A stretch of 64,000 bases of DNA, from NCBI GenBank assembly GCA_026003075.1, contig BPGO01000004.1, positions 124,001 to 188,000 on the forward strand, written 5' to 3'. Position 1 is the stretch's first letter, and each line of letters begins with the position of its first letter. The position numbers and the translations under genes were made by a program. This DNA comes from Fimbriimonadales bacterium (GTDB lineage Bacteria > Armatimonadota > Fimbriimonadia > Fimbriimonadales > GBS-DC). Shown piece after piece: positions 1-9,532 of the stretch. Below the pieces are notes generated by a model. The model did no database searches and was not told the origin of the DNA. It saw nothing but the letters and a program-made list of their open reading frames with translations.

Positions 1-345
1 AAGGAAGCTAATAAGTTTGTCGCGATTGTAAAGTTTGTGCCACTTCTCAGAATTAGACTTTACCCCCTTCGCTTCTACAATGTACCATCCGCTTTCGCTA
101 TCGCGTTTTCTAAAGTAAAAGTCGCCGTGATGTTGCTTTTTACCCTCCCACTTTTCCCTGATACGAAGAGTTTCATATCCTAGCGAATCAAGATGACGCT
201 TGAGTAAAAGTTCTGTAATCGAGCCTGCGACATAACCTTGCGCGTTGGGACTGTAGCGAAGCGCTTCCAAGAAGACCTCGAGGCTCGTTTTGAATACACG
301 CTTCACAAACGCACTCAGTCGCTCCATAATGCTGCCTGCATTCAT
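1..345 (-). CDS. Restriction-endonuclease-like protein, N-terminal 115 residues (runs off the window)
   Basis: The minus-strand frame is open from ATG at 345 (or the in-frame ATG at 327) to the window edge. The fragment shows a PD-(D/E)XK nuclease layout: an acidic residue in SITELLLKR near residue 46, then GDFYF with Asp near 75, then the core WYIVEAKG with Glu-Ala-Lys near 92-94. This matches the E...D...ExK metal-binding pattern of type II restriction enzymes. The stretch is visibly AT-richer than the genes to its right and encodes many Lys, Phe and Tyr residues, which suggests horizontal transfer. GTATACTTT lies about 8 nt upstream of the ATG and may be a -10 box. No methyltransferase is visible because the window ends. 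The specific enzyme is not identified. Confidence 0.6.
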   Translation of the reverse strand, partial: MNAGSIMERLSAFVKRVFKTSLEVFLEALRYSPNAQGYVAGSITELLLKRHLDSLGYETLRIREKWEGKKQHHGDFYFRKRDSESGWYIVEAKGVKSNSEKWHKLYNRDKLISFL

Positions 346-455
346 CCCCAGAAAGTATACCTTAGCCTTTGAACCTAATGGCTCGGTACTTATTCACGAC
401 TCTTTTTTCAAGCACCACAGCGGTGGGGATGGAGAGTGCTACTTGGAAGAGCAGG

Positions 456-475
456 TATAATCTATGTTGTTGGAG
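456..475 (+). promoter_or_regulatory. -10 box and ribosome binding site of nuoL
   Basis: A perfect TATAAT occupies 456-461 and GGAG occupies 472-475. The GGAG is 9 nt before ATG 485. An in-frame ATG at 464 lies only 2 nt after the -10 box and would be upstream of the predicted transcript start, so 485 is the better start. No good -35 box is visible. Confidence 0.5.
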
Positions 476-484
476 CGCGGCGCT

Positions 485-2455
485 ATGGATGGATTGCCAA
501 CGGAACTCATTCTCTGGATACTCGTATTGCCTTTGGCAGGGAGCCTGTTCCACGCGCTGCTGGGTGGGCTACTAATCCGCACGCTGGGCGAGAAGGCAGG
601 CAAATGGCTCATCGGCGCAATCGGCACAGGTGTGGTCTTGGGCGCGTTCGCCTTTGGATGGCAGCTGCTTCAAGGCTTGCTCCAGCAGCCCGAAGACCAA
701 CGCACCACTAACTTCGTACTGACCGACTGGATTAAAATCGCCAACCTGAGCATTCCGATCGAATTCATCCTCGACCCGCTCTCGATCCTAATGACGCTGA
801 TTGTGACAGGCGTGGGCGGTCTGATTCACCTCTACGCCACAGGCTATATGGCAGACGACGAGGACTACTCACGCTTTTTTACCTACTTTAACTTATTCAT
901 ATTTTTTATGTTGACGCTGGTGCTGGCGGGCAACTTTTTGGTGATGTTTGTGGGGTGGGAAGGCGTGGGGCTATGTAGCTATCTGCTGATTGGCTTTTTC
1001 TATCGCAATTCGGAATGGAAGGCAAATACCGACGCAGCCAACAAGGCGTTCATCGTGAACCGCATCGGCGACGCAGGCTATTTGCTGGCGATGTTTCTGG
1101 TGATTGCGCTGTTTGGCACGCTCTCGTTTGGTCAGGTGAATGCCTTAGCGCTGAGCGTGTTGCGCGATGTGGGGTGGGCGGCGACGGCGATTGCGCTACT
1201 GCTCTTTCTGGCGGCGGCTGGCAAGTCGGCGCAGTTGCCCCTCTACTTCTGGTTGCCCGACGCGATGGCGGGTCCCACGCCCGTCTCCGCCTTGATTCAC
1301 GCGGCCACGATGGTCACGGCGGGAGTGTACCTGCTGGTGCGCGTGCATCCGCTGCTCGAGATGTCGCCGATGGCGATGGGGATTGTGGCAGGGGTCGGTG
1401 CGCTGACAGCGATATTCGCCGCCACGATTGCAATCGCTCAAACCGACATCAAGCGCGTGCTGGCATACTCCACCGTGAGCCAGCTCGGCTATATGTTTCT
1501 GGCGTGCGGTGTGGGCGCATTCTGGGCGGGGATGTTCCATGTCGCCACGCATGCGTTTTTCAAGGCGCTGCTGTTTTTGGGCGCAGGCTCGGTGCTGATT
1601 GCGCTGCACCACCAGGGCGACATCCGCAAGATGGGCGGCTTGGCGAAGGCGTTGCCGATTACCGCCGCCACGATGCTGGTCGGCTGGCTCGCGATTGCAG
1701 GCATACCGCCCCTGTCGGGTTTCTGGTCAAAAGAAGCGGTTTTGCTGAGTGTGTATAACGCGAAGCTGGTGACCTTCGCACCCGTGCTGTTCGGTGTGGG
1801 GATCTTGACGGCGGGGCTGACCGCGGCCTACATGACGCGCTTGGTGTGGTTGGTGTTCTTCGCGCCCCCTGCACCCCAACAGAAACACGAGGACCATCAT
1901 CACGAACCTGTGCGCGAGCGGTATGCCATCGTGCTGAGCGTGCTGGGGCTACTCGCACTCGGCTCGATCGTGTTCGGATGGCTGCTGCCGAGCGAAAAGG
2001 CGTTCCACGAGTTTCTCAAGCCTGTCGCAGAGCCGAGCATTCTCACGCGGGAGCAACTTTTCTTCAGTGAGGACGCAGGCAAAGGCTTGGTGTTCGGGAT
2101 TGCGCTGGGTGCAGCGGTGCTGGGCATACTATTTGGCATCGGGCGGTATCGGCGTGGCATGCCGCCTGCCGAGGCGCAGCTGCAAGGCGTATGGGGCGCT
2201 GCGCATAAGCAATGGGGCTACGATGCTGTGATGCGCGTGGTGGGTGTGAACCTCGGCGGCGCGATTGCGATGGTGCTCGCCGTAATCGTGGAGAGCCTTA
2301 TCGACACGCTGGTTAACCTGATTGGCGCGTCCGCGCGGGTGGTGGGCAACTGGCTGCGCCCGTTGCAGAGCGGGTATGTGCGCTCGTATGCCTTTGTGAT
2401 GATGTTGGGGGCGTTTCTGCTGCTTGTGGCAGCGTTCGTGTATGGGTTGCGATAG
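485..2455 (+). CDS. nuoL: NADH-quinone oxidoreductase subunit L (proton-pumping antiporter-like subunit)
   Basis: Membrane-arm subunit of respiratory complex I that couples NADH:quinone electron transfer to proton translocation. The 656-residue product is almost entirely hydrophobic helices. It carries family landmarks such as VGWEGVGLCSYLLIG near residue 150, HAATMVTAGVYLLVR near 280, and the C-terminal region WGYDAVMRVVG that leads into the long lateral helix and last membrane span. Length is within the usual 600-670 range. It stands alone: no other nuo gene is in the window, and its neighbours are a nuclease fragment and a cation exchanger. An additional or relocated copy outside a main nuo operon is therefore possible. 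The Mrp-type antiporter subunit MnhA is an alternative but is normally larger and clustered with mnhB-G. Confidence 0.88.
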   Translation: MDGLPTELILWILVLPLAGSLFHALLGGLLIRTLGEKAGKWLIGAIGTGVVLGAFAFGWQLLQGLLQQPEDQRTTNFVLTDWIKIANLSIPIEFILDPLSILMTLIVTGVGGLIHLYATGYMADDEDYSRFFTYFNLFIFFMLTLVLAGNFLVMFVGWEGVGLCSYLLIGFFYRNSEWKANTDAANKAFIVNRIGDAGYLLAMFLVIALFGTLSFGQVNALALSVLRDVGWAATAIALLLFLAAAGKSAQLPLYFWLPDAMAGPTPVSALIHAATMVTAGVYLLVRVHPLLEMSPMAMGIVAGVGALTAIFAATIAIAQTDIKRVLAYSTVSQLGYMFLACGVGAFWAGMFHVATHAFFKALLFLGAGSVLIALHHQGDIRKMGGLAKALPITAATMLVGWLAIAGIPPLSGFWSKEAVLLSVYNAKLVTFAPVLFGVGILTAGLTAAYMTRLVWLVFFAPPAPQQKHEDHHHEPVRERYAIVLSVLGLLALGSIVFGWLLPSEKAFHEFLKPVAEPSILTREQLFFSEDAGKGLVFGIALGAAVLGILFGIGRYRRGMPPAEAQLQGVWGAAHKQWGYDAVMRVVGVNLGGAIAMVLAVIVESLIDTLVNLIGASARVVGNWLRPLQSGYVRSYAFVMMLGAFLLLVAAFVYGLR

Positions 2456-2470
2456 GAGGTACTTGAAAGT

Positions 2471-3589
2471 TTGGAAAAAGCGTGGCTAATTGTGCCGGGG
2501 CTGTTGTTGCTCATCGGCGGCGGCGAGTGGCTGGTGCGGGGCGCGTCGCGGCTCGCGTCGCTGCTGGGCGTGCCACCCGTCGTCATTGGGCTGAGCGTGG
2601 TCGCGTTTGGCACCAGCGCGCCCGAACTGGCGGTCTCGATACTCGCTGCCTATCGTGGACAGCCCGACATCGCCGTCGGGAATGTGGTCGGCAGCAATAT
2701 CGTGAACATCCTACTCATCTTGGGACTGTCGGCCGTGGTTGCACCGCTGGCGGTCAGCGTTCGCCTCATCAAAATCGAAGTACCCCTGATGATTGGTACC
2801 GCGTTGCTGTTTTTCGCGCTGGGCTACGACGGCAAACTCACCCGCCTCGATGGCGCACTCCTTGTGGGGATTTTCATCGCCTATCTGGTGTGGATGGCGC
2901 GTACCGCGCGTTCCGAACCAATCCTGGAAGAGGAACTGGAAGAGGTGGGCGCAATTCCGCGCAACGGCTGGACCTACCTTAAGCTGATGGGGCTGATTGC
3001 TGCGGGGCTGGGGGGGCTGGTGCTTGGATCCGAGTGGCTGATCCAGGGTGCGGTGGCGGCAGCGCGCGCGATCGGCGTGAGCGAACTGGTGATTGGATTA
3101 ACGGTTGTGGCGGTTGGCACCTCCCTGCCCGAATTGGCGACCTCCGTGATTGCCAGCATGCGGGGCGAGCGCGATATCTCGGTGGGAAATGTGGTCGGCA
3201 GTAATATCTTCAATATCCTCTCTGTGCTGGGCTTTAGCAGTCTGGTTGCGCCCGATGGGCTGACGGTCGCCCCCGCGGTGATGCGTTTCGACGCGCTCGT
3301 GATGATTGGCGTCTCGCTGGCATGTTTTCCGGTGTTCTTCAACGGCTTCGAAATCAAACGCTGGGAAGGCGCGCTGTTTGTGGGCTACTATATCGCCTAC
3401 ACGGTCTACCTGTTCCTCAACTCCAGCCATCACGATGCGCTGGATGAGTATGCTTTCGCGATGCAATACTTTGTAATCCCCCTCACCATCATCGCGCTCA
3501 TCTTGACGCTGGTCTTTGCGTGGAATCGGCAATATCTTAAGCCGCGGCGGGTTAGTCGCAAAGAGGCACGACAGTCTGGGGTGGATTAA
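2471..3589 (+). CDS. Calcium/sodium antiporter (YrbG family)
   Basis: Inner-membrane Na+/Ca2+-type exchanger of 372 residues with about ten membrane helices. It shows the internal duplication of the family. The two alpha repeats carry VAFGTSAPELAVSI with GNVVGSNIVNILLILG in the first half and VAVGTSLPELATSV with GNVVGSNIFNILSVLG in the second. The G-[TS]-S-x-P-E motifs hold the ion-binding glutamates. A TTG start at 2471 is chosen because AGGAGGT at 2454-2460 lies 10 nt upstream and overlaps the nuoL stop codon, so the two genes are probably co-transcribed. Ion specificity cannot be read from the sequence. Confidence 0.88.
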   Translation: MEKAWLIVPGLLLLIGGGEWLVRGASRLASLLGVPPVVIGLSVVAFGTSAPELAVSILAAYRGQPDIAVGNVVGSNIVNILLILGLSAVVAPLAVSVRLIKIEVPLMIGTALLFFALGYDGKLTRLDGALLVGIFIAYLVWMARTARSEPILEEELEEVGAIPRNGWTYLKLMGLIAAGLGGLVLGSEWLIQGAVAAARAIGVSELVIGLTVVAVGTSLPELATSVIASMRGERDISVGNVVGSNIFNILSVLGFSSLVAPDGLTVAPAVMRFDALVMIGVSLACFPVFFNGFEIKRWEGALFVGYYIAYTVYLFLNSSHHDALDEYAFAMQYFVIPLTIIALILTLVFAWNRQYLKPRRVSRKEARQSGVD

Positions 3590-3629
3590 TTGAGGCGCAG
3601 AGTAGTTTGTTTCTTGTCGGAGACAGAAT

Positions 3630-4140
3630 TTAGAGTCTGTTTAAGAAGGTGGGTGGAGTATAATCACGGTCTGAGTGTCCAACCTACCTACCAGTCTGAC
3701 CCAACGCCCCAACAGGGGGCGATCATCGAGCCCGTCCTCAAACGCGCCCTCTATGGACGCAAACGCAAACCTAAAGGTCTCGTCGGCGGGAGCGACGCGG
3801 ACAGCCCAAAACGGTGGCGGTGGACAGTCCAAGTGTGCCGACCACCCAAAAAGGGGGTGCGTGGGTACGACGGTGGCAAGAAAATCAAAGGGCGCAAACG
3901 GCACAGAGTGGTAGACTCACAGGGGAACCTGTTCGGGGGGGATGGTGTCGGGTGCCGATGTGTCGGATGCGCAGGGAGCGTATGCAGTGTTGGACGGGGT
4001 GTTGGGTCGGTATCGTTCGGTGCAGGTTTGTCTCGGTGTTGGGATGTGTTGTGTGCGGTAGAGGAGGCTTGGATCTGGCTGGCAGGGATACGGCGGTGGA
4101 TGCGGTATCTTGCGAGGAATGATTCTTAAACAGTCTCTAA
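3630..4140 (+). mobile_element. IS5-family insertion sequence fossil, internally deleted, with terminal inverted repeats
   Basis: The ends are near-perfect inverted repeats. The left end TTAGAGTCTGTTTAAGAA (3630-3647) matches the complement of the right end (4123-4140) with one mismatch. The interior is about 510 bp, compared with roughly 850 bp for an intact element. Broken pieces of an IS5/IS427-type transposase are readable: a DTPQQGAIIEP-like N-terminus near 3705, GYDGGKKIKGRKRHRVVD near 3865-3920, and the C-terminal EAWIWLAGIRRWMRYLA near 4066-4115. The DDE triad is not intact. The segment abuts the antiporter stop and the acnA 3' region. No clear target duplication is seen: the flanks read TTA and TAA, which could equally be part of the repeat. 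Confidence 0.75.
3700..4129 (+). pseudogene. Decayed IS5-family transposase
   Basis: An open frame runs through 3590-4129, but its product switches between recognisable transposase segments and Gly/Cys/Val-rich nonsense. The central catalytic part between GRKRHRVVDSQGNL and EAWIWLAGIRR is deleted or frame-scrambled. The fragments are collinear with the N-terminal, middle and C-terminal parts of IS5-type DDE transposases. It should not be treated as a functional gene. Confidence 0.65.
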
Positions 4141-4190
4141 GAGCGTGCCTTTACTCCATAGAGTGCGATTTGCGCCGCGGTGTTTCGCAT

Positions 4191-4228
4191 GTTTGGTGGC
4201 ACGCACCGCGTTGTACGTGCCACCAAAC
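4191..4228 (-). terminator. Hairpin terminator downstream of acnA
   Basis: A perfect 13-bp stem, GTTTGGTGGCACG (4191-4203) with CGTGCCACCAAAC (4216-4228), has a 12-nt loop and sits 5 nt after the acnA stop codon. There is no T-run on the minus strand after the stem, so it may be a non-canonical terminator or a 3'-end stabilising hairpin. Confidence 0.5.
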
Positions 4229-4232
4229 TGGG

Positions 4233-6983
4233 TTATGCCATCATTTTGCGCAGCACCATCGGCAAGATCCCACCGTGCTGATAGTATTGCACCTCAATCG
4301 GCGTGTCCACACGCGCAAGCACCTGGAAGGTCTTCTCGGAGCCGTCGGGCTTGACCGCACGCACGGTGAGTACTTTGCGCGGTGTGAGGCTCGCGATGCC
4401 CTCGATGTGGAACACTTCCTCGCCTGTTAATCCCAGCGACTGCACATTCTCGCCGGGCATAAACTGCAACGGCAGCACGCCCATACCGACGAGGTTGCCG
4501 CGATGGATACGCTCGAAGCTCTCGGCAATCACGGCGCGCACGCCCAGCAGTGCTGTGCCCTTCGCCGCCCAGTCGCGCGAGCTGCCCGAACCGTACTCCT
4601 TGCCTGCCAGCACCACCAGCGGCGTACCCGATGCCTTGTAGCGCTGACACGCCTCGTAGATGGTGGTGCGTTCGCCTGTATCCCAGTGGATGGTATAGCC
4701 ACCCTCCACGCCGGGCAGGAGTAGGTTCTTGATGCGGATATTCGCGAAAGTGCCCCGGATCATCACCTCGTGGTTGCCCCGTCGCGAGCCGTAGGTATTG
4801 AAGTCGCGCGGGTCTACACCGTGCTGGATGAGGTATTGACCCGCAGGGCTATCCACGGGGATGCTGCCTGCAGGCGAGATGTGGTCAGTGGTGATACTGT
4901 CGCCGAAGATAGCCAATACGCGCGCCCCGTGAATGTCGCTGAGTGCAGGCGGCGCATCGGGCATGCCGTCAAAGTAGGGCGGACGCTGAATATAAGTGCT
5001 GTTCGGATCCCACTGATAGACATCCGAATCGGGCACTGGGAGCGATTGCCAGTGCTCGTCGCCCTCGAACACATGTGCGTAGCGATGCTTGAACATCTCC
5101 GACTGCAACGCGCGGGCAATCGTGTCGCGCACCTCTTGCGGGCTGGGCCAAAGGTCTTTCAGGAACACAGGGTTGCCGTTCGGATCCCAGCCGAGGGGGT
5201 CTTTGAGCAGGTCGATATCGACCGTGCCTGCGAGCGCATAGGCGACTACGAGGGGCGGCGAGGCAAGATAGTTCGCCTTCACCTGCGGATTGATACGCGC
5301 TTCGAAGTTACGGTTGCCCGACAGCACCGCTGCAACCACCAAGTCGCCCTCTTTGACGGCTTCCGAAATCACGGGCGGCAAGGGACCGCTGTTGCCGATA
5401 CAGGTGGTGCAGCCGTAGCCCACCACATGGAAGCGCAGCGCCTCCAAGTAGGGCAGCAGCCCCGCATTGGCGAGATAATCCGACACCACGCGACTGCCGG
5501 GCGCGAGGCTGGTCTTGACCCACGGCTTGGTGCGCAGCCCACGCTCGACGGCTTTCTTCGCGAGCAACCCCGCCGCCACCATCACCGCGGGGTTGGAAGT
5601 GTTCGTGCACGAGGTAATCGCCGCGATGACCACATCACCGTGCTTCAGGAACACCTCCTCGCCCTCAATCACGACAGGCACACCGATATGCCCACGCTCG
5701 GCAGGGGTGTCTTCCACAGGGGATTCCGTATCCCACTGATTGGTCTCCGGGGGTTGCAGCCCAAAACCACCTTCGCGAATGGGCGTATAGAGCGCCTTGC
5801 GGAAACTGGACTGCATCTCGCGCAAGGGCACGCGGTCGTGCGGGCGTTTCGGACCAGCGAGGCTCGGCTCCACCGTGCTAAGATCTAACTCCAGCGTGTC
5901 GGAGTATTCGGGGTCGGGCGTGTCGTCGGTGCGGAACAACGCATTCTCCTTGCAGTAGGCTTCCACGAGTCGCACGAGGCTCTCGTGTCTCCCTGTGAAG
6001 CGCAGGTAGTCCAGGGTGCGCTGATCAACCGGGAAAAAGCCCATCGTCGCGCCGTATTCGGGCGCCATATTCGCAATCGTCGCGCGGTCTTCCACTGTGA
6101 GGCTGCTCAGCCCTGGTCCGTAGAACTCCACGAACTTGTCCACCACGCCTTTTTTGCGGAGCATCTGCGTGACGGTCAGCACCAAGTCGGTCGCCGTCGC
6201 CCCTTCGGGCAGTTCACCTGTAAGTTTGAAGCCCACCACCTGCGGAATCAGCATGTAGTAGGGCTGTCCCAGCATTACGGCTTCGGCTTCAATCCCACCC
6301 ACGCCCCAGCCGAGAATACCCAGCGCATTTATCATGGTGGTGTGGCTGTCGGTGCCCACCAGCGAGTCGGGGAACGCCAACAGATCGCCGTTCACCTGTT
6401 TGGTCTGCACCACCTTGCCCAGATATTCCAAGTTCACCTGATGCACAATGCCTGTGCCGGGGGGCACCACGCGAAAGCCATCGAACGCCCGTTGCGCCCA
6501 GCGCAGCAGCATATAACGCTCACGGTTGCGCTCGAACTCTTTCTCTACATTCAAGAAAAAGGCGTACTGCGTGCCGAAGTAGTCCACCTGCACTGAGTGG
6601 TCAATCACCAAATCGGCGGGTACGACGGGGTTGATCCGCTGGGGGTCTTTGCCGCGTTCCTGCATAGCGTTGCGCATCGCGACGAGGTCTACCACGCAGG
6701 GCACGCCCGTGAAATCTTGCAACACCACACGCGCAGGCATGAGGGGAATCTCGCGCACTTCAGGCTGAGGCTGCCAATTCGCTAAGGCGCGCAGGGTGGC
6801 TTCGGGGTCTTCTAAAAGCGTCGCGCCTTCGGGCGATTCGGCAAGGCGCAGCATGTTTTCCAAAAGCACACGAATCGAAAACGGCAATCGGCGGATACTG
6901 CCCAAGCCGTGCTTCTCTGCGGCGGGCAAACTGTAATAGGTGTAGTTCTGTCCATCCACTTGCAATGTGGTTCGTGTGGTCAT
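4233..6983 (-). CDS. acnA: Aconitate hydratase A
   Basis: Interconverts citrate and isocitrate via cis-aconitate in the TCA cycle, using a [4Fe-4S] cluster in the cytoplasm. The 916-residue length is typical of AcnA/IRP1-type enzymes. Cluster and substrate motifs are visible: [20 protein letters not shown] near 207-226, [13 protein letters not shown] near 445 (first cluster Cys), and [14 protein letters not shown] near 510 (the other two Cys). [16 protein letters not shown] and the swivel-domain segment [15 protein letters not shown] lie in the C-terminal third. ATG 6983 has a GGAGGAG ribosome binding site. It is transcribed leftward as a single gene, divergent from the peptidase at 7094. Confidence 0.96.
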   Translation of the reverse strand: MTTRTTLQVDGQNYTYYSLPAAEKHGLGSIRRLPFSIRVLLENMLRLAESPEGATLLEDPEATLRALANWQPQPEVREIPLMPARVVLQDFTGVPCVVDLVAMRNAMQERGKDPQRINPVVPADLVIDHSVQVDYFGTQYAFFLNVEKEFERNRERYMLLRWAQRAFDGFRVVPPGTGIVHQVNLEYLGKVVQTKQVNGDLLAFPDSLVGTDSHTTMINALGILGWGVGGIEAEAVMLGQPYYMLIPQVVGFKLTGELPEGATATDLVLTVTQMLRKKGVVDKFVEFYGPGLSSLTVEDRATIANMAPEYGATMGFFPVDQRTLDYLRFTGRHESLVRLVEAYCKENALFRTDDTPDPEYSDTLELDLSTVEPSLAGPKRPHDRVPLREMQSSFRKALYTPIREGGFGLQPPETNQWDTESPVEDTPAERGHIGVPVVIEGEEVFLKHGDVVIAAITSCTNTSNPAVMVAAGLLAKKAVERGLRTKPWVKTSLAPGSRVVSDYLANAGLLPYLEALRFHVVGYGCTTCIGNSGPLPPVISEAVKEGDLVVAAVLSGNRNFEARINPQVKANYLASPPLVVAYALAGTVDIDLLKDPLGWDPNGNPVFLKDLWPSPQEVRDTIARALQSEMFKHRYAHVFEGDEHWQSLPVPDSDVYQWDPNSTYIQRPPYFDGMPDAPPALSDIHGARVLAIFGDSITTDHISPAGSIPVDSPAGQYLIQHGVDPRDFNTYGSRRGNHEVMIRGTFANIRIKNLLLPGVEGGYTIHWDTGERTTIYEACQRYKASGTPLVVLAGKEYGSGSSRDWAAKGTALLGVRAVIAESFERIHRGNLVGMGVLPLQFMPGENVQSLGLTGEEVFHIEGIASLTPRKVLTVRAVKPDGSEKTFQVLARVDTPIEVQYYQHGGILPMVLRKMMA

Positions 6984-7093
6984 AGGTTGTCTCCTCCGCT
7001 ATAGGAGTGTACCTGATAGGCGTTGCTCTGCGCGTTGACGCGAGACACCCCATGATAGCAGGGAATCGCCGCTATGTCTCGAAAAGGAACCCT

Positions 7094-8230
7094 ATGACCG
7101 AGATTCCTATCCAGAACGACCGTTTGGTGGATCTCTTCACAACGCTGTGTAGTATCAACTCGCCGCCGCGTCAGGAGCGCGCGGTGGTGGAGTATGTGAA
7201 GGGCTTCCTACGCGGGCTGGGGCTGGAACTTCGCGAGGACAACGCCGCCGAAGTCGTGGGCGGCGACGCCAATAACCTCATCGCGACCCTGCCCGCCAAC
7301 ATTACCGGCGCGCCCAAAATCTTTTTCAGCGCCCATTTCGACACCGTCGAGCCGAACCCGAACCTGAAAATCATCGTGCAGGACGGCATCATCAAAACCG
7401 ACGGCGCCACTATTCTGGGCGCGGACGACAAAGCAGGCATGAGCGCGATTTTGGAAGCCGTGCGTATCATCGTGGAGAACAACCTGCCGCACGGGCAAAT
7501 TCAACTGCTCCTGACTGTGTGTGAGGAGATTGGGCTGCGCGGCGCGCGGGCGCTGGATCTCTCGCTGGTGGATAGCGATTTCGGCTTCGTGTACGATACC
7601 GGACCGCCCGTCGGCACGGTCATCACCCAAACCCCGACCCACGATACGATGCTGGTTCGCCTCATCGGCAAACCAGCGCACGCCGGCGTGGAGCCAGAAA
7701 AAGGCATCAACGCCATTCAAATCGCCGCGCACGCGATTAGCCAGATGAAACTCGGACGCATCGACGCCGAGACCACCGCCAACATCGGCAGCATCCACGG
7801 CGGTCAGGCAACGAATGTCGTCTGCCCTGAGGTCGTGATCACGGCAGAGGCGCGTAGCCTTAACCCCGACAAGGTGAACGCACAAATTGCCCATATGACG
7901 CAACTGTTCGAGCAGGCGGCACAGCAGTTCGGCGGTCAGGCAATTATCGAAATCGATCGCCACTACGAAGGCTACACACTCACCGAAAACGACCTGCCCG
8001 TGCAAGTCGTGCGCCGTGCCCTACACAGGTTGGGCATGGACGCACCCATGCGCCCCACCGGCGGAGGCTCGGACGCAAATGTGTTCATCGCACGAGGGCT
8101 GCCCTGCTGCGTCGTCGGCACACCCCACCAGAAAATCCACACCCACGAGGAGTTCGTCCTCATCGAAGACCTCGCCAAGAGCGTCGATTTGACCCTTGCG
8201 ATCATTCGTGAGGTGGCAGAAATGCGATGA
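7094..8230 (+). CDS. M20-family zinc aminopeptidase (PepT-like tripeptidase)
   Basis: Cytoplasmic di-zinc exopeptidase of 378 residues. Metal and catalytic motifs are in order: FSAHFDTVEP (zinc His and catalytic Asp) near 80, GADDKAGMSAILEA (bridging Asp) near 116, CEEIGLRGA (catalytic and zinc Glu) near 145, YDTGPPVG near 171, and GGGSDANVF near 327. A dimerisation domain is inserted in the middle. ATG 7094 is preferred to an upstream in-frame start at 7007 because AAGGA lies at 7084-7088 and conserved sequence begins here. The closest named subgroup is PepT / PepT-like YqjE. The stop codon overlaps the start of the CBS gene. Confidence 0.85.
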   Translation: MTEIPIQNDRLVDLFTTLCSINSPPRQERAVVEYVKGFLRGLGLELREDNAAEVVGGDANNLIATLPANITGAPKIFFSAHFDTVEPNPNLKIIVQDGIIKTDGATILGADDKAGMSAILEAVRIIVENNLPHGQIQLLLTVCEEIGLRGARALDLSLVDSDFGFVYDTGPPVGTVITQTPTHDTMLVRLIGKPAHAGVEPEKGINAIQIAAHAISQMKLGRIDAETTANIGSIHGGQATNVVCPEVVITAEARSLNPDKVNAQIAHMTQLFEQAAQQFGGQAIIEIDRHYEGYTLTENDLPVQVVRRALHRLGMDAPMRPTGGGSDANVFIARGLPCCVVGTPHQKIHTHEEFVLIEDLAKSVDLTLAIIREVAEMR

Positions 8231-8676
8231 TGCGCGTTCTGGAGTTCGTAGACACGCACGCGCCGTACCTCCGAGAAACCGCTACTTTGCAGGACGCGGT
8301 GGATAAATTAGACCTCTACAAAGCCACCACGCTGCCCGTAGTGGATGAGGACGGCATCGTAGTCGGGCTGATTACAGAGCGGCACTTACTGAACGCGCTC
8401 TACGCGGAGTGGCTAACCGCTGCACAGCAAGTGCCTCTGCCGCATCTGGACCCGTTTCGCCAGTACGCCCTTGCCCGAAAAGACAGCCCGATTACACAGT
8501 GGATGACGCCCGCCCCCCCCGTCATCAGCGAACACGCCCCCATCGAGGAAGCAGTCGCGCTGATGCTCCAGCACGAGTTGGATACCCTGCCCGTGCAAGG
8601 CGAGGGCAAACTCATCGGAACGATACGGCTCGTGGACTGCTGTCAGGCGATTCTGGAGACGGCAGAATCGGGATGA
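8227..8676 (+). CDS. CBS-domain-pair protein
   Basis: A 149-residue cytoplasmic protein made essentially of two CBS motifs, which usually bind adenosine nucleotides and act as regulatory modules. The first repeat includes TLQDAVDKLDLYKATTLPVVDEDG and VGLITERHLL; the second includes PPVISEHAPIEEAV, TLPVQGEGKLIGTI and RLVDC. It starts at ATG 8227, inside the last codons of the peptidase gene, so translation is probably coupled. No catalytic domain is fused, so the effector or partner is unknown. It is followed by the SAM hydrolase gene about 40 nt downstream, possibly in the same operon. Confidence 0.8.
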   Translation: MMRVLEFVDTHAPYLRETATLQDAVDKLDLYKATTLPVVDEDGIVVGLITERHLLNALYAEWLTAAQQVPLPHLDPFRQYALARKDSPITQWMTPAPPVISEHAPIEEAVALMLQHELDTLPVQGEGKLIGTIRLVDCCQAILETAESG

Positions 8677-8715
8677 CACGCCAGTATCGACGCAGAATCT
8701 AAATCAGGTGATAGT

Positions 8716-9525
8716 ATGAGCCGACTCGTTGCGTTGCTCACCGACTACGGCTACGAGGACACCTATGTCGCGCAAGTGAAAGCGGTGTTGATCAGCCTGT
8801 GCCCCACTTGCGAGATTCTGGACTTGACGCATGGCGTACCGCCCCAAAATGTGCGCAGCGGGGCTTATCTCCTGGCAACAGCGACGCCTTACTTGCCTGA
8901 AGGCACGATTATCGTTGCGGTGGTCGACCCCGGCGTAGGTACGGCGCGTCGGGCAGTGGCTGTGCGTGGGGTGCGACACGCCTACATCGCCCCCGATAAC
9001 GGCTTACTTAGCCTCGCGTTGCGCGACGACCCTCCGCAATGCGCCGTCGCGCTAGACAATCCGCGCTATCACTTGTCGGAGGTGAGCGCGACTTTTCACG
9101 GGCGCGACCTCTTTGCCCCGTGCGCAGCGCACATGGCAAACGGCGTCCCTATCGAACGCTTGGGAACGCCTATCGAGGCGACAACACTGGTTTCGCTGCC
9201 CGACATCGAACCAGAGTTTCGCAAAGGAGTTGTTCGCTGTAAACCGCTCCATATCGACCATTTCGGGAATGTCGTTTTCAACCTGCGACGAGATAGGTTC
9301 GAAACGCTTCATCGTGGCACAGGCGCCGCAGTTGTGCTGATTGGCAAGGACGCCCACGAAACGCCGTTACCGTGGGTGCGGACCTTCGGCGAGGTGGAAT
9401 GGGGCGCGCCGCTGGCGTATTGGGGGAGCAACGGCTATCTGGAAGTTGCCGTAAATGGCGGTTCGGCAGCACGCACGCTGGGAATCGACAACGATAGCCT
9501 CTTGGAAGTCCGCGTAGCCCGCTGA
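8716..9525 (+). CDS. S-adenosyl-L-methionine hydrolase (SAM hydroxide adenosyltransferase, DUF62)
   Basis: Member of the SAM-dependent chlorinase/fluorinase/hydroxide adenosyltransferase superfamily. Bacterial housekeeping members hydrolyse SAM to adenosine and methionine. Family signatures are clear in the 269-residue product: LLTDYGYEDTYVAQVKAVL (active-site Asp-Tyr region) at residues 7-25, VVDPGVGTARRAV near 75-87, APDNGLLS near 97, HGRDLFAPCAAH near 130, and the C-terminal HIDHFGNVVFNL. The fluorinase-specific loop is not evident, so hydroxide transfer is the likelier chemistry. It is convergent with mreB with only a 7-nt gap. metE, another part of methionine metabolism, is about 4 kb away but not in the same operon. 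Confidence 0.85.
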   Translation: MSRLVALLTDYGYEDTYVAQVKAVLISLCPTCEILDLTHGVPPQNVRSGAYLLATATPYLPEGTIIVAVVDPGVGTARRAVAVRGVRHAYIAPDNGLLSLALRDDPPQCAVALDNPRYHLSEVSATFHGRDLFAPCAAHMANGVPIERLGTPIEATTLVSLPDIEPEFRKGVVRCKPLHIDHFGNVVFNLRRDRFETLHRGTGAAVVLIGKDAHETPLPWVRTFGEVEWGAPLAYWGSNGYLEVAVNGGSAARTLGIDNDSLLEVRVAR

Positions 9526-9532
9526 GGCGAGG

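Noticed and set aside
3590-4129. Open frame of 179 codons as an intact gene
   Set aside because: It joins broken transposase pieces to low-complexity sequence and lacks the catalytic core; annotated as an IS fossil.
3628-4142. Target-site duplication of the IS fossil
   Set aside because: Flanking TTA (left) and TAA (right) are complementary rather than direct repeats, so they may belong to the terminal repeat itself.
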